NCBI GenBank assembly: GCA_029204225.1
Contig: CM055097.1
Coordinates: 52,877,592 to 52,941,591, forward strand
Length of the DNA stretch: 64,000 nt
DNA from: Diphasiastrum complanatum
Taxonomy: Eukaryota; Streptophyta; Lycopodiopsida; Lycopodiales; Lycopodiaceae
Direction of reading: 5' to 3'
Numbering within the stretch: the first letter of the stretch is position 1; each line of letters opens with the position of its first letter. Position numbers and translations under genes: made by a program. The notes under the pieces are model-generated. The model did not search any database, had not been told where the DNA came from, and was given only the letters and a program-made list of their open reading frames with translations. Positions 1 through 11,808 of the stretch are shown here, in pieces.

Positions 1-416
1 TAACACTCTTGTCAATCAGCTAGGACTTATCTAGAATTCGTCATGTGCCTGAGCCTTTGCCAATTTCGATTTCGGAATCCAATCGTAATATTGTTCATGC
101 GTATATGGGACTAGCACACTTCTCCTTCCTCTGCTTTCACTCCAATATTGTTTTGGGAGGTCTCATTTTTTTTTATCTCTGTCCTTGTTAAGCGTCTTCC
201 CGATTTGTAGATCAGAATAAATAGCAATTTACATGTATGGGACTATCAAACTTCTCCTTCCTCAGGCTTCGCTCCAATCTTGTTGCTTTACTCTCTTACC
301 ACCTCCTGGAAGGTATATAGTCTACGCCGACCCCAGCAATAGCTCAGACGGAAGTAACAGAGAATAGAATTCGTGCATAATAACGCCAAGATTCCAGAGC
401 TCTATAGTCTAACGAA

Positions 417-875
417 ATGTCCACTAATGCAGGAGGAATAATGGCTGTTGAAATACAAAGGCGGCTATTCTTTAAGAATTTGCTTGATGCACTTTGGAAC
501 GTAGATGATGCCAACAACGGGACTTTTGCAGCGGGTGGAAACATTGCCCCAAATCAGTCAGGATCCTTCTTGGAGTCTCTACATGTAGAAGGGGCTGGTG
601 AATTGCGTCTTCCCCTCTCTTCAAATGACCATTTGAAGCTCCTTGGTGTATGCGAGCAGGCACCTTACGGCCATGGCTTGGCGACCGTTGTCAACACCTC
701 CGTCCGACGCGCTTGGCAGGTTGACGCCTCCAAAGTCAACCCTAAAGTTTCTATCACAAGGAGAGCTTGTCAAACAAAGGAAAATGCTGAATTTTATTTG
801 CATCTGTCTTTGTGGTATAATCTCCATACTTTATTTTGTGGACCAAATAAATGCCCATGTGTTTTCACCATTTGA
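417..875 (+). CDS. Truncated 2OG-Fe(II) oxygenase-like N-terminal exon
   Basis: This is a 152-codon open frame. Residues about 70-105 contain a pattern (CEQAPYGHG, then VVNTSVRRAWQVD) that resembles the segment preceding the double-stranded beta-helix in plant and fungal prolyl-hydroxylase-like 2-oxoglutarate/Fe(II) oxygenases. The HxD...H iron-binding core is absent. The frame becomes AT-rich and uninformative after about base 745, so either an intron begins near there (a GT follows TGGCAG near 719) or the gene is truncated. A TATA-like stretch lies near 314. The start at 417 is the first ATG of the open frame. The family assignment comes from memory of the motif only and is tentative. It could equally be a captured gene fragment inside a repeat. 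Confidence 0.35.
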   Translation: MSTNAGGIMAVEIQRRLFFKNLLDALWNVDDANNGTFAAGGNIAPNQSGSFLESLHVEGAGELRLPLSSNDHLKLLGVCEQAPYGHGLATVVNTSVRRAWQVDASKVNPKVSITRRACQTKENAEFYLHLSLWYNLHTLFCGPNKCPCVFTI

Positions 876-2242
876 ACTTTACATATAAAAAAATTGTTTT
901 GAACCTTTGATATGAGATATTCACAACACAAATTTGTGAACATTAATGTATATTTCACAATATGTAGAGAATAATTAAATAAAAGCTTTAAATACACACT
1001 TGCCATGTTATTAGCTTTGTGATTTTATAAATTGTCTAGACATGCTTTATTTGAGTAACTTCTTTTGTAAAAGTCTTTAATACAATATGAGGAGTAAAGA
1101 TCTATGCCAAAAAACATTTGTTGATCATATAATAAAATTAACAACAAGCAGACACCATCAAATTGAGTCGAATCAATTTGTGAATGATAATCAATAGTAT
1201 TCAATTCTAGATGTTATATTATCTCTCCAAACTTCCATCGGGTGGTTAGGATACTCGAAGAGGCTTTTAGCAATTGAAGAAATAATGGACGATGTCAAAG
1301 AAATGAACACCATTTGTACTTTCTCAAAATATGTCATTGATCGTGATGCCCAAAAAAAGGACACTGTAAAATACATCAAGATAACCCTTCTCTAAATGCT
1401 AGTAAACTTCTTGAATTTATCGGAGAATTTACGTCAATGTTCAACAAGCTAAACTATTGTTCAAGGGACAAATTGAAACTTCCAATCAAACGTGGTGCAA
1501 AGTGTTGAAATACATATGAGAAGATGAAAATAAATATCCACTTTAACGTGAGTTACCAACTTAATATATTCTTGAGCCAAATAAGTCATTCAAGTGTACA
1601 AAACATTGCATTTTGGAACAATGCTTCTAGAATACTTCAAATGGTCATAGGTTAGACCAACGTAACAAGCACAACTAAGCCAACATATACAAATGTTAAA
1701 CTCATGTCCGATGGTTTTGGTTTCAAACACTTCAGAAAAATGTGTATATATTTGCACTTTTAGATTTTCCAAAGATGGGAACATGCCTCTTTCAAGACCT
1801 GTAGAGAAGCAAGTAATGCATGACATGTCAATAAAAACTGATATCTACCTTCTTCCTTTTCATGCAATAATGTTGTTTCATTTTTGTTAAAAATTTGAAT
1901 GACTTAAAATTTGATTAAGGATCAAAAAGTTTGTGATTGAGTGTATATCAATAGAGCTATGGAGGAGGAGGAGTTCAACATAGAATACCATTATATATCA
2001 TGGAAAATGCACGGAAAAGGCTAATTAAGTTGACGATGAGGTAGCCAATAAATAAAAAGGATCGATATGATGGTGCTTATGTGATTTGTTCACAAATTGT
2101 AGAAATCCTTGCACTCAATAAAACCGACATAGGCTTCATCATTGTTATCAATAGAATATTAAAAAGTGAAGCAAAATATTGTTTGTCAACCTAAGTCTGA
2201 ACTTGTTTTAGTCTATAAATATGAATCAATTCATCTGTGATA
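876..2242. other. AT-rich intergenic stretch without a recognisable gene
   Basis: Only short, unrelated open frames occur on both strands. I recognise no domain, terminal repeat or RNA gene here. Confidence 0.5.
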
Positions 2243-2622
2243 ATCATTAGAGGAGTTCTAAATCCAAAAAAGACCCTTTGTAAAGATTCTTTCATATTTT
2301 TTCTCAATTTTTTCTTACACATGGACCAATTAAAACACTCAAATTTGAAATCTACGTAACGTAACTTTTTGCATCCACATTTTGATTCCGCACTAAAAAT
2401 GGCATAACTTTTTAGTGGCAAGTCTGAATTTAGCGGAGTTTAACGATTGGAAAGCGTTCAACAAGGGCTTTCCAATAATATGTTACATGGCATACTTCTG
2501 AGTTACGATTAAGAAGTTATGGCAAGTCAAAAGTATTAGTGTTATAATATTTTAATAATATAAACTAAATCTTGCACGAATTTGAAAAGGGTCTTTTTGG
2601 CGCTCAAAACTCCTCTAATGAT
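2243..2622. mobile_element. 380-bp MITE with TIRs beginning ATCATTAGAGGAGTT
   Basis: The left end (2243-2280) and the reverse complement of the right end (2622-2584) both begin ATCATTAGAGGAGTT. They both go on to a shared AAAAAGACCCTTT block, giving imperfect inverted arms of about 38 bp. The interior is non-coding. I see no clear target-site duplication. The terminal 15-18 bp nearly match the left end of the 9-kb element at 11,473 (one mismatch over 17 bp) and resemble its right end at 20,524. This suggests it is a non-autonomous derivative of that family. Confidence 0.75.
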
Positions 2623-2941
2623 ACGCAATGTCACACATTATACAATGATATGTTGCCTATGAATTGAACATGTGCAGTAGTGATTGTGACAATACAATGA
2701 GTAGCAAAGGCACATTGTGGAGGAAGCTAAAGTACAAAATGTCATGGCGGATGCTTCCATGGTCGTGCTACATGTCATGTGGGCTTTTTCTCAAGGCAAG
2801 TATGCCAAAGGGGTCTCAATTTTGACAATGGGGCCGTGAAGAAGGCTTTCAAGGTTTTGGAACATTCCGTTTCTTATCTTTCACAAGAATGGAATGGAGA
2901 CATACTTTGGATTCTTCACCTTCCTTCGTGAAACCTTCAGG

Positions 2942-3640
2942 TTAATCCATATAGATCTCCTCCTCAAGGTAGCCATTGAGGAAAGCATTTAATACATCGA
3001 GTTGGAACATCTTCCACTTGAAATAGCATGCAATGGAAATGATGAGTCTTATTATGGCCATCTTGGCCACGGGTGCAAAATTGTCTTCATAGTCAAGACC
3101 TTGGATTTGTGCATATCCTTTTGCACATAGTCTTGATTTGAATTTGTTGATAGATCCACCATTGTGGTACTTTATTTGAAACACCCACTTGCATCCAATC
3201 ACATGCTTGTTGATAGGTGGATCCACAAGCTCTCAAGTCTTGTTAGAAATCAAGGCATCATACTCATTGGTCATGGTTTCAAGCCACTCCTTGGATTGGA
3301 GTGCATCTTGGATATTTCTTGGCTCTTCATGAGAGATGGAAAAAGCATGATAGGTGGTGCCATCTTCCACTTGCTTGCCTTTCTCCACATAAGTGAGCCT
3401 CTTTGGCTCAGATATCTCTCTCATGGATCTTCTTGGTGTGATTTCTTGAAGATCGTCCTCCTCAAGCCTCAACCCCAACATATCTTGATTAGCATCAAGA
3501 TTGATAACTTTAGATTCATCATGAGATGGCTTGATCTCGACCTCTTCCAAGTTGAATTTTGATTTATGCAATTCTAGCATGCTAAAATCAATGATTTCTA
3601 TCTTGTAGATATAAATAGACGTGCATCCAAATTTGGTCAA
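2942..3640 (-). pseudogene. Ty1/copia reverse transcriptase fragment
   Basis: One frame, interrupted by a stop at about 3230, reads through the copia integrase-RT linker into the RT N-terminus. Recognisable copia blocks are WLETMTNEYDALI, VIGCKWVFQIKYH, KGYAQIQGLDYEDNFAPV and QLDVLNAFLNGYLEEEIY. The catalytic YVDD region, RNase H, gag and LTRs are not adjacent, so this is an orphan fragment. In most intact copia elements the WK...T linker tryptophan precedes this block; here the stop falls in that linker. Confidence 0.85.
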
Positions 3641-5254
3641 GATCTTGTTGATCCCACTAAATGTGTTTTGGATCTATATTTTTCACAATCAATACTCAAA
3701 ATGTAGACAAAAACTAGGCAGGAAGCAAAATCTCAAATTTTCATCAATTTGCATGGGAAATCCCTAATAAATATATACATAATCATCTCGGATCTGAGGG
3801 TTTAGGCTTACCTCTGACCCATTCAAGACCTAAACCTAACATCTAATCTATTAGCTCATAAGATCCACCCTAATTGTGGGTCAAGATCTTGAGATCCTTC
3901 AACAATGCAAAAATTGCTATTTTTAGCTCCTATAAAATCTTTAGCTTATCTATGTACATTTTGGCCGCACTCCAAAGGTGCCACAACAATGTCAGACTTA
4001 GAATTATCATTATTAAAAAGATCCTAACCTAGTTGGCACATGTGACATCCCACATCATGGCCAAATCACAATTTCCAAGTTGATTTTTTAAACTAGCTTA
4101 TGTAAATTCTAACATAATAATTGTTTCAATACATGGTGAAATTTTAGCATAGGCTTTGCCGACTATTTTCAATTCCGTAACTGGCCAATTTGAAGACTAC
4201 AAATTTTTTTTTATAGGCCATTTCTAAGGCCACAAAATTTCCTCTAGCCGCATTTAGGGCGGTGGGTTGAGACCCAGGCTGAGACCCAATATTATAGGCA
4301 AATTTATGCTAGTTTTCCATTGATTTTCGACTTTTACATGCCAGCTTCTACAATTTCACAAAAATCGCTCTCAAACATAGCTCGATTTCCATGCAAAAAT
4401 ATCGGCTAACACTTGGCCACCATAGTGAGAATTACAGTGATGACCAACATTGCGAGGATCAAAACGATAAAGTTATTGAAGGTTGGACCGAAGATGATTC
4501 AACTAAACCATTTAATGGTCAACGTGAACTATTGTCCAATGACTATGGATAAAAAGGTCAGAATCAATTCCAATATGGTACCAAGGACTAGTTCGTATGC
4601 ATCGACTATGTGATATATGAAAACTTATATGAGAGTGAAGATTATAATAGGAATGGAGAATGTTCTCTCTATGTCACTATAGATATTACTAGTCCTTCTC
4701 AAATGGATTAGCTATTTTTTGACGCAAATGATCTTAAAGAGAGAAGTGATACTAGTGTTAAAACGTCCCCTAGGACTCCCAATCGAGATAGAGCTTCGTA
4801 GAACACGAAGGGAGGATTGCAGTAGATGAAATCGTCCCAACCAAACCTAGACCCAATACCGGTCTAGCCCTCGAGCAATCCAGGAGATAGGCAAGCCACA
4901 AGAAGAGCGCTTCACAATCTGGTAGCATAACGGCCATAGACTCTTCAATGATCCTCATAGACACTAGTGAGGGTATATATAGAGATATAGCCAACATATA
5001 GAGATCAAACATAGAAAGGTCCATTCAATTTAGACGGGAAGAGATGTGTAAGTTAGTGGGAGAGACAAAAATTGTCCATGGTGGTTGGACATGTCTGATG
5101 GAAATCATATTGAGGAGGAGAACAAATTCATGAAAAGAACAAGCAATGGGCATTAATACAACGAAGTTCTTGCGATGATCATAGCATGTTCCAATGATGC
5201 AACATGAAGTGGTGGGGGTTTTGGTAACAAAGGTTAGGTTGTGATTGTTGTTTG
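3641..5254. other. Unassigned repeat-derived sequence
   Basis: No convincing gene is present. Bases about 4,830-5,000 share short blocks (CCAACCAAACCTAGA, TCTAGCCC, ACACTAGTGAG) with about 11,055-11,190. This marks diverged copies of one dispersed, possibly LTR-derived, repeat. Confidence 0.4.
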
Positions 5255-5850
5255 TGTTGGAATTCGATGCTCAGCCTCAAATCCATTCAATAATGAGCAT
5301 CCTGAAAAACCAGAAACAAAAGGCTTGAATTTTTGTACAGAGGATCGAATTTTCTAGAATTCTTTGATACCGGATCGACCCAATAAATTCTATATTTTTT
5401 GAGTCAGTATATATTCAGGTCAATGTACATTTTTTGATACTTGTAAATTTTGATATTGTCGGTCGAACGACTTCGCATTGACAGTCTGCCCACTTTGTAC
5501 ATGCATTAACTGTAATGAGGCGGTTGTAATAACTGCAACAAAAGGTAGTTGTAGATATTCTGTAGGATATCAATCCTAGAACCTTCATTAGAAAACTTCT
5601 TTTGATTATTCGAGTTTTTTATAGCCAACATTATTAAGCTCAACGATTGTAAGTTGAAGTTATCACTTCAAGCATTGTACTCAATGTTTGATATTAATCA
5701 GAGTGCAAATTTTCAGTCTCACTATAGTATCATTTCATTGAGCATTTGTCTGAATTATTCAATTTGAACATTCTGCTATTGTTTGTGGCATTTCCGATCC
5801 TACACCAAGCTCGCTCACTAGCTTCCTCTCATTTCCATTGATTTTTGACA
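5255..5850 (+). repeat. Putative 5' LTR of a copia element
   Basis: A 596-bp segment starts TGTTGG and ends TTTTGACA. It is followed immediately by a plant initiator-tRNA-Met primer-binding site and then by gag-like sequence. A TATATATTC motif near 5407 could be its promoter. No second copy is present in the window, so the LTR call rests on the TG...CA ends and the adjacent PBS. Confidence 0.6.
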
Positions 5851-5862
5851 TGGTATCAGAGC
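5851..5862 (+). other. Primer-binding site, tRNA-Met type
   Basis: TGGTATCAGAGC is complementary to the 3' region of plant initiator tRNA-Met, the common copia primer. It directly abuts the LTR end. Confidence 0.75.
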
Positions 5863-5960
5863 GGGCAGTTCAATAATCTGCATTTCATTGCGGGTTATCA
5901 AGTCTTGTTTCTATCATGACATTGTTCTAGCAAGCACGCAACCAACAATATTCCAAAATC

Positions 5961-6076
5961 GTTGTTATTACCAACAATGTCGCTCAAGCCAGATTGGATC
6001 TTTTGTCTCTAATCGAGAGACTCGATGGAGGGAACTATCATCTCTTGTGTGTTCAGTGACATGCAAGATGATATGG
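5961..6076 (+). pseudogene. Copia gag N-terminal fragment
   Basis: The plus frame downstream of the PBS reads ARLDLLSLIERLDGGNYHLL, which is like the start of copia gag (a LxGxNYxxW-type motif). It then meets several stops. The conserved Trp after NY-H-L is missing. The element is abandoned after about 6,080, where minus-strand sequence of another element begins. Confidence 0.5.
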
Positions 6077-6576
6077 CTAGGACTTCCACTTGGCCACTTT
6101 TTGTTGGAGAAACTCATGACTCAGATGAATCACTTTGACATCCATCCGCTTGGTGAACTCCTTGTCTGCTTGATTATATTTGTGACCTTTGAACCACCAA
6201 ATCTTGCTGTTGAACTCGTTGCTCTGCATTTTGTCTTTGTAAGACGCGTGGATTCTTGATTGGACATCTTGTACTTGGATGGTCCTCAAAGCAGCATGTA
6301 CATTCCTCCTTTTCAAGAAACTTTGCCTCGCGAGCTTGAGCTTGAGGACAGTTCTGATTTCCCATTCGATATTTCTGCGTTTGGATAGGAGTGATCTACT
6401 CTCTTCTTCAAGATAAGATTCTCCATAATGGCCGCATCTTGACATATCCGTGGCAATGAAGTGTAGGATGTGAACTTCTTCATACCAAACTTGATCTTGT
6501 GGAGTAGTCTGATATAGTAGTTCTTCATTATGGTCTCTGGGCTCAGTAGATCATTATCTTTTACTAGATTGCACAA
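6077..6576 (-). pseudogene. Retrotransposon gag-like fragment with a broken zinc knuckle
   Basis: Minus-strand frames, broken by frameshifts, resemble a copia/gypsy gag. They contain a KNYYIRLLHKIKFGMKKF segment, a serine-rich linker (about 6,330-6,350), and a CxxC...C segment (CTCCFEDHPSTRCP near 6,280-6,300) like a degraded zinc knuckle. The frames at 6313-6576, 6174-6365 and 6077-6445 must be combined to follow it. It abuts the plus-strand gag fragment, so two different elements meet here. Assignment is tentative because no protease or RT is attached. Confidence 0.4.
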
Positions 6577-7006
6577 TCATTTGGTGTATTATCGAACTGT
6601 CTCATCAGGAAACATCTGAAATGAAGCTTATTTGACAAACTCGATAGTCATGGCTAGAATGCAACGTAGTCTTGATGCAAGAGATTGCTTCAAGGGTTGC
6701 ACAAATGTGGTGTTCAACTTTTATTTTCCTTTTTTTTGAAATGAGAAAAAAGAAAAAAGAACAGAGTAGATAAAAAAAAATTGATCAATATGGATGAAAA
6801 AAAATCAGAAAGTCACAATAACAAATGGATATAACGGATGGAGTTTACAAATAGATGGATTTACTGGTAATTGATGTGAAGGAACAATGGTAACTATGGT
6901 GCCTGTCAGGTATGACTTGTATGCGATTGAGCGGGTGATTGGCATGTCAAGTCATTAGCCGATGAGGCCCCCCTTTTTTTAATTTTTTTTAGAGGAGGGC
7001 GAGTAA

Positions 7007-7240
7007 TAGGCAGTGGGCGAGTAATGGATAGTGGGCGAGTAATAGACAGTGGGTGAGTGATGATGGCAAATAATCATAGTGGGCGAGTAATGATGGTGAG
7101 TAATGGAGGTGAGTAATGATGGCGAGTAATGGAGGCGAGTAATGGATAGTGGGCGAGTAATAGACAATGGGCGAGTAATCACAGTGGATGGAGTGGCGAG
7201 TAATGGAGGCGATTAAAAGACAATGGGCGAGTAATGACAA
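7007..7240. repeat. Degenerate tandem repeat of GCGAGTAAT units
   Basis: About a dozen copies of GCGAGTAAT or one-base variants (GTGAGTAAT, GCAAATAAT) are separated by short spacers such as GGATAGTGG and AGACAGTGG. Scattered further copies, including inverted ones (ATTACTCGCC near 7,540), continue to about 7,640. Spacing is irregular, so this is a decayed minisatellite. It is not a CRISPR array. Confidence 0.8.
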
Positions 7241-8116
7241 AAAATTAGATCTTTACTCGCCAGTCTGCCAGGTACTAGATCAAGTACTATTGTACTATGC
7301 TTTGTACCGACGACGAGTAATGATACTGAAAAAAATTCAAAAAAATCTAAGTAGGCGAGTTATAGAAAAAGGCGAGAAATTGAAAAATGGCGGGAAATTT
7401 GAATATGTGAGGAATAACTTTATTACTCACGGAGCTGCAGGATGCTAGATTTGATGGTTCTGAACATGTTGTGAAGAGGGCGCGTAAAGTTACTGTAAAA
7501 ATCTCGTGAGTTATAATCACAGTAGGCGAGTAATAGACATTACTCGCCGAGCTTAAGGATGATGCATCAAGGTTTGCTCTGGCCTCTGGAAAAGTGGCGA
7601 GTAAAGAAAATGACAAAAAGTGGAAAAAACACAGTAGGCAAGTAATAAACCTGTCAAAAAAGAGAGAAAATAGCAGAAAAGTGCAAACTAAAAAAACCAT
7701 TCCTAGGACTATTTAGCACCATCTCCCCGACATCGGCACCAAAACAATGTTGGACCCTTTCCGTGCCTCTCTAATCGGTCGGATCTACAGGGTGAAGAAG
7801 GGGTTTTGTTGTGTAGTGACGGGCTTCGATCCAATGGGGAGAGGGCTAAGCGACGAAATAGGAGTGGGGATCTAGCTAGGCTTGTTAAGGTTGTCAGTCT
7901 TAACTTCGGATCTACTCGTGGAATAGCCTAGATGGATGTGGCGTTCATCTCTGATGCTATCTCTATTTTTGGTCTTTTCTAGGGTTGGTTAAATTCATGC
8001 TTATCAAGGCATTCTTGGCTCTAGATCTTCTCCTCAAGAGGTTGGTCTTCTCAAGGGAAGTGAACGGTGAAAGAAATCCTACCTACAGATCCTATTGACC
8101 ACTCCATGATTTTCTT

Positions 8117-9386
<1,270 letters not shown>

Positions 9387-9405
9387 TTGGTGCGTCTGCC
9401 GGGAG
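9387..9405 (+). other. Possible gypsy primer-binding site
   Basis: TTGGTGCGTCTGCCGGGAG follows ...ACA and resembles the TGGCGCCGTTGCCGGGGA-type site used by many plant gypsy elements, with several mismatches. Confidence 0.4.
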
Positions 9406-10392
9406 TCAAAATATTTTCAAGATGTTGTTTAAAAGAGTAGTTATCCATATCACTGGTCTACAAAGAACTAAATGTCATACTACCAATAGTCTACAAGTTT
9501 CGTAGGTCCTATATTGCATGTGTTGAAGACAATTCCACTATCTAAACCATCAGCCGCAAGCTAGCATGACCGTACAAGCGGCTAGTACCACACGTTGATC
9601 ACAAGACAAAGTGGTTAGCATCACACAGTGATGTGTGCTGATCCCACACCTAGAACATGCGTTATGAGCTCGCAATCCAACCCTAGCTGCATATGATCTA
9701 GCTTCGCCAATGCCATTCTACTTCCAACAGTTTGGAATACAATTTGGACTGGAGACTACACACAATTTTCACCAGCGCTGTGATGCCAAGTACCACTAGA
9801 AATCTTTCATAGAGTGACGGGACAGGTCAGAGCATGGGATTTTGTATGAAACCTAGGGTGAAAGTGAAAACCAGAGCCCTGAGTCGAAAGTCATTACCCT
9901 ACGACCCACCAACCCTAGCCTCCCGTAGAGACAACACCTGGTACAAAGAACCATGAAAAATTGTACATGGGTATGGTTGGATTAGGATTGAGCAGAAAAA
10001 TGACCAAGTAGAGTTAGTTAGGTCATATGTAGCATTAGTGGACGAAGGGTGGATGACCTATGGGATAACGTGGGAAAATCACAAAACACATGTGCAACGA
10101 CAGTTGATTGCTATTTGTAAGTGAGAAACATATTATGCAGCAATCATTAGTATCACCCTAGACAAGCCATCATAGGTATACCAAGGAAACCTAGGTCTAA
10201 GGGAGCACCGCACGGAGAGACTTCAAATCCCTAGAGAGAGCGTTTAGGGCTTAGAAGAAGCCATCGTGGGTTTCTTGTCCCACCAGCCTTAAATGATGAG
10301 TCTCATCCACCTATAAGGGACTTGGATGATACGTTGGAACCTATAGAAGAACTACGAGAAAAGGGAAAACCGGCCTAGAAACTAAGAGGACT

Positions 10393-10695
10393 ATGACCAG
10401 AAACCGCAGGTCTAGGAAGGATATAGACCTAAATCTGAAGAGAGGGAATATTAACCTAGGTCAAGCCCTAGAGAATCTTAAATTGGAAATAGGGCTCTGG
10501 CAAATAGTACAGTTGTCACCCACTATTAAACGCACGGTTAAACGATTGATGAGACCACCCACGACCAGAACACTGGAGCCACCTACAATAGGGAAAGTAG
10601 ATGCAAATTTGTTAGATCGCTACTGCCCTAAGGTAGATGTACTCATAGATGGCCTAGTCATTTCAGGGGCCATAGTTGATGCAAGGTCGGTATAA
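10393..10695 (+). pseudogene. Ty3/gypsy gag-protease fragment
   Basis: A 100-codon plus-strand frame ends in PKVDVLIDGLVISGAIVDAR. This has the shape of a retropepsin N-terminal half, where V-x-V-x-I-x-G leads to the catalytic D-[ST]-G. The catalytic triad here reads DAR, so activity is lost. It lies 1 kb downstream of a gypsy-like PBS in the same orientation, consistent with one decayed element whose gag is unreadable. It could also be chance similarity, since no RT follows. Confidence 0.45.
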
Positions 10696-11034
10696 AGTCC
10701 TAAACACATGATTTTAGTCCAAGCATATCATACAAAGCAACCACACATCCCGCAAAAAGGCCTAAAGTCCTTTTATTAACTTTTAACTGATCAATCAAAT
10801 AACTATGTGATCATTGGGTTGGACTTACACACGTAGGGTGCCAAATCCCTCTCACTTATTAGCTAGGGTTAGGGTTGTCTTGGGATCCGCAAACCCTCCA
10901 ACAACCGTGCTTTGTCTTTTACCACCAATTTCTTCTTACTCTTCTTTTTCTTTGACTGTTGGTATGCTCTGATACCAATATAAAGTCCTAAACACAAGAT
11001 TCTAGTCTAAGCATATCATACAAAGCAACCACAC
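10691..11034 (-). repeat. Nested LTR fragments with direct repeats and a tRNA-Met PBS
   Basis: Bases 10691-10747 and 10979-11034 are near-identical direct repeats (TATAAAGTCCTAAACACA...ACCACACA). Between them, 10748-10903 matches 23881-24036 along its whole 156-bp length; on the minus strand both copies begin TGTTGGAGGG. On the minus strand, a tRNA-Met PBS (TGGTATCAGAGC, 10977-10966) follows the 10979 repeat end. This indicates remains of minus-strand LTR element(s). Confidence 0.6.
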
Positions 11035-11472
11035 ATGGGAACCGGTGGAGGTTAAACCAACCCAACCAAACCTAGATCGTATGGATCTAGCCCCCAAGCT
11101 ATGAATCAATCAGAGTCATGGAAAGAGGAGTCACACCAGCAGCATGTAGCTACTCATCACAAATCAAGCATACACTAGTGAGAGCCCAGCAAGTATACTT
11201 ATACCCTCCAAGGCCCATGCACCACTAGTTGTGCACTCTGACACCTCACTGGACACCTCTGCAGCCTATCGGGGCCACGTCATCCAGCTCCCTAATGACT
11301 CACCGATAGACCCATACCAACTCCACCACCATGTGTTTAGGCCTACAATCATTAAGTATGACCATGTACACATAAGGGCTCCAATTCCCTTATAGTCACA
11401 ATTAACTTACGGGTTGTTGGTCTACCGGTCCCTAGCGTGGACACGCTACCCGAGACCAGTCATGGGCATGAC

Positions 11473-11489
11473 ATCATTACAGGAGTTCT
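11473..11489 (+). repeat. Left terminal inverted repeat of the 9-kb element
   Basis: ATCATTACAGGAGTTCT differs by one base from the MITE left terminus at 2243. It is similar over 15 bp to the reverse complement of 20524-20510. Confidence 0.6.
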
Positions 11490-11808
11490 CAAACTTAGAA
11501 GGGCCGTTTGTTACGAGTTTTTTTTTCCTCTCTGTTTATGTCAATGTGGCCCAATCGATTCTTGACATAGTGGCTTCTATCTAACATAACTCGCCTGACC
11601 CGGAAAACACAATTCATATTTGGGCAAATTTGAATTTCCGATCCGGTAGATTGGAAGCATACTATTGGCTGGCATGCGCAACGACTGGTTGACTAAACTG
11701 CCTGGGTTAACCTGAAGTTAAAATTATCTTGGGACTTACAAATAGGTTTGGTGCCTATTATACTTTGGACTCTCAAATTGACGAGTTCAAACGTGAACTT
11801 TTCAAGCT

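Noticed and set aside
4413-4613. 66-residue frame near 4.4 kb; other frames there are acidic
   Set aside because: No family resemblance and multiple stops in the more protein-like frame; kept as unassigned.
7007-7240. Possible CRISPR-like array
   Set aside because: Repeat units are 9 bp and degenerate, spacers are short and repetitive, and the context is a plant nuclear genome.
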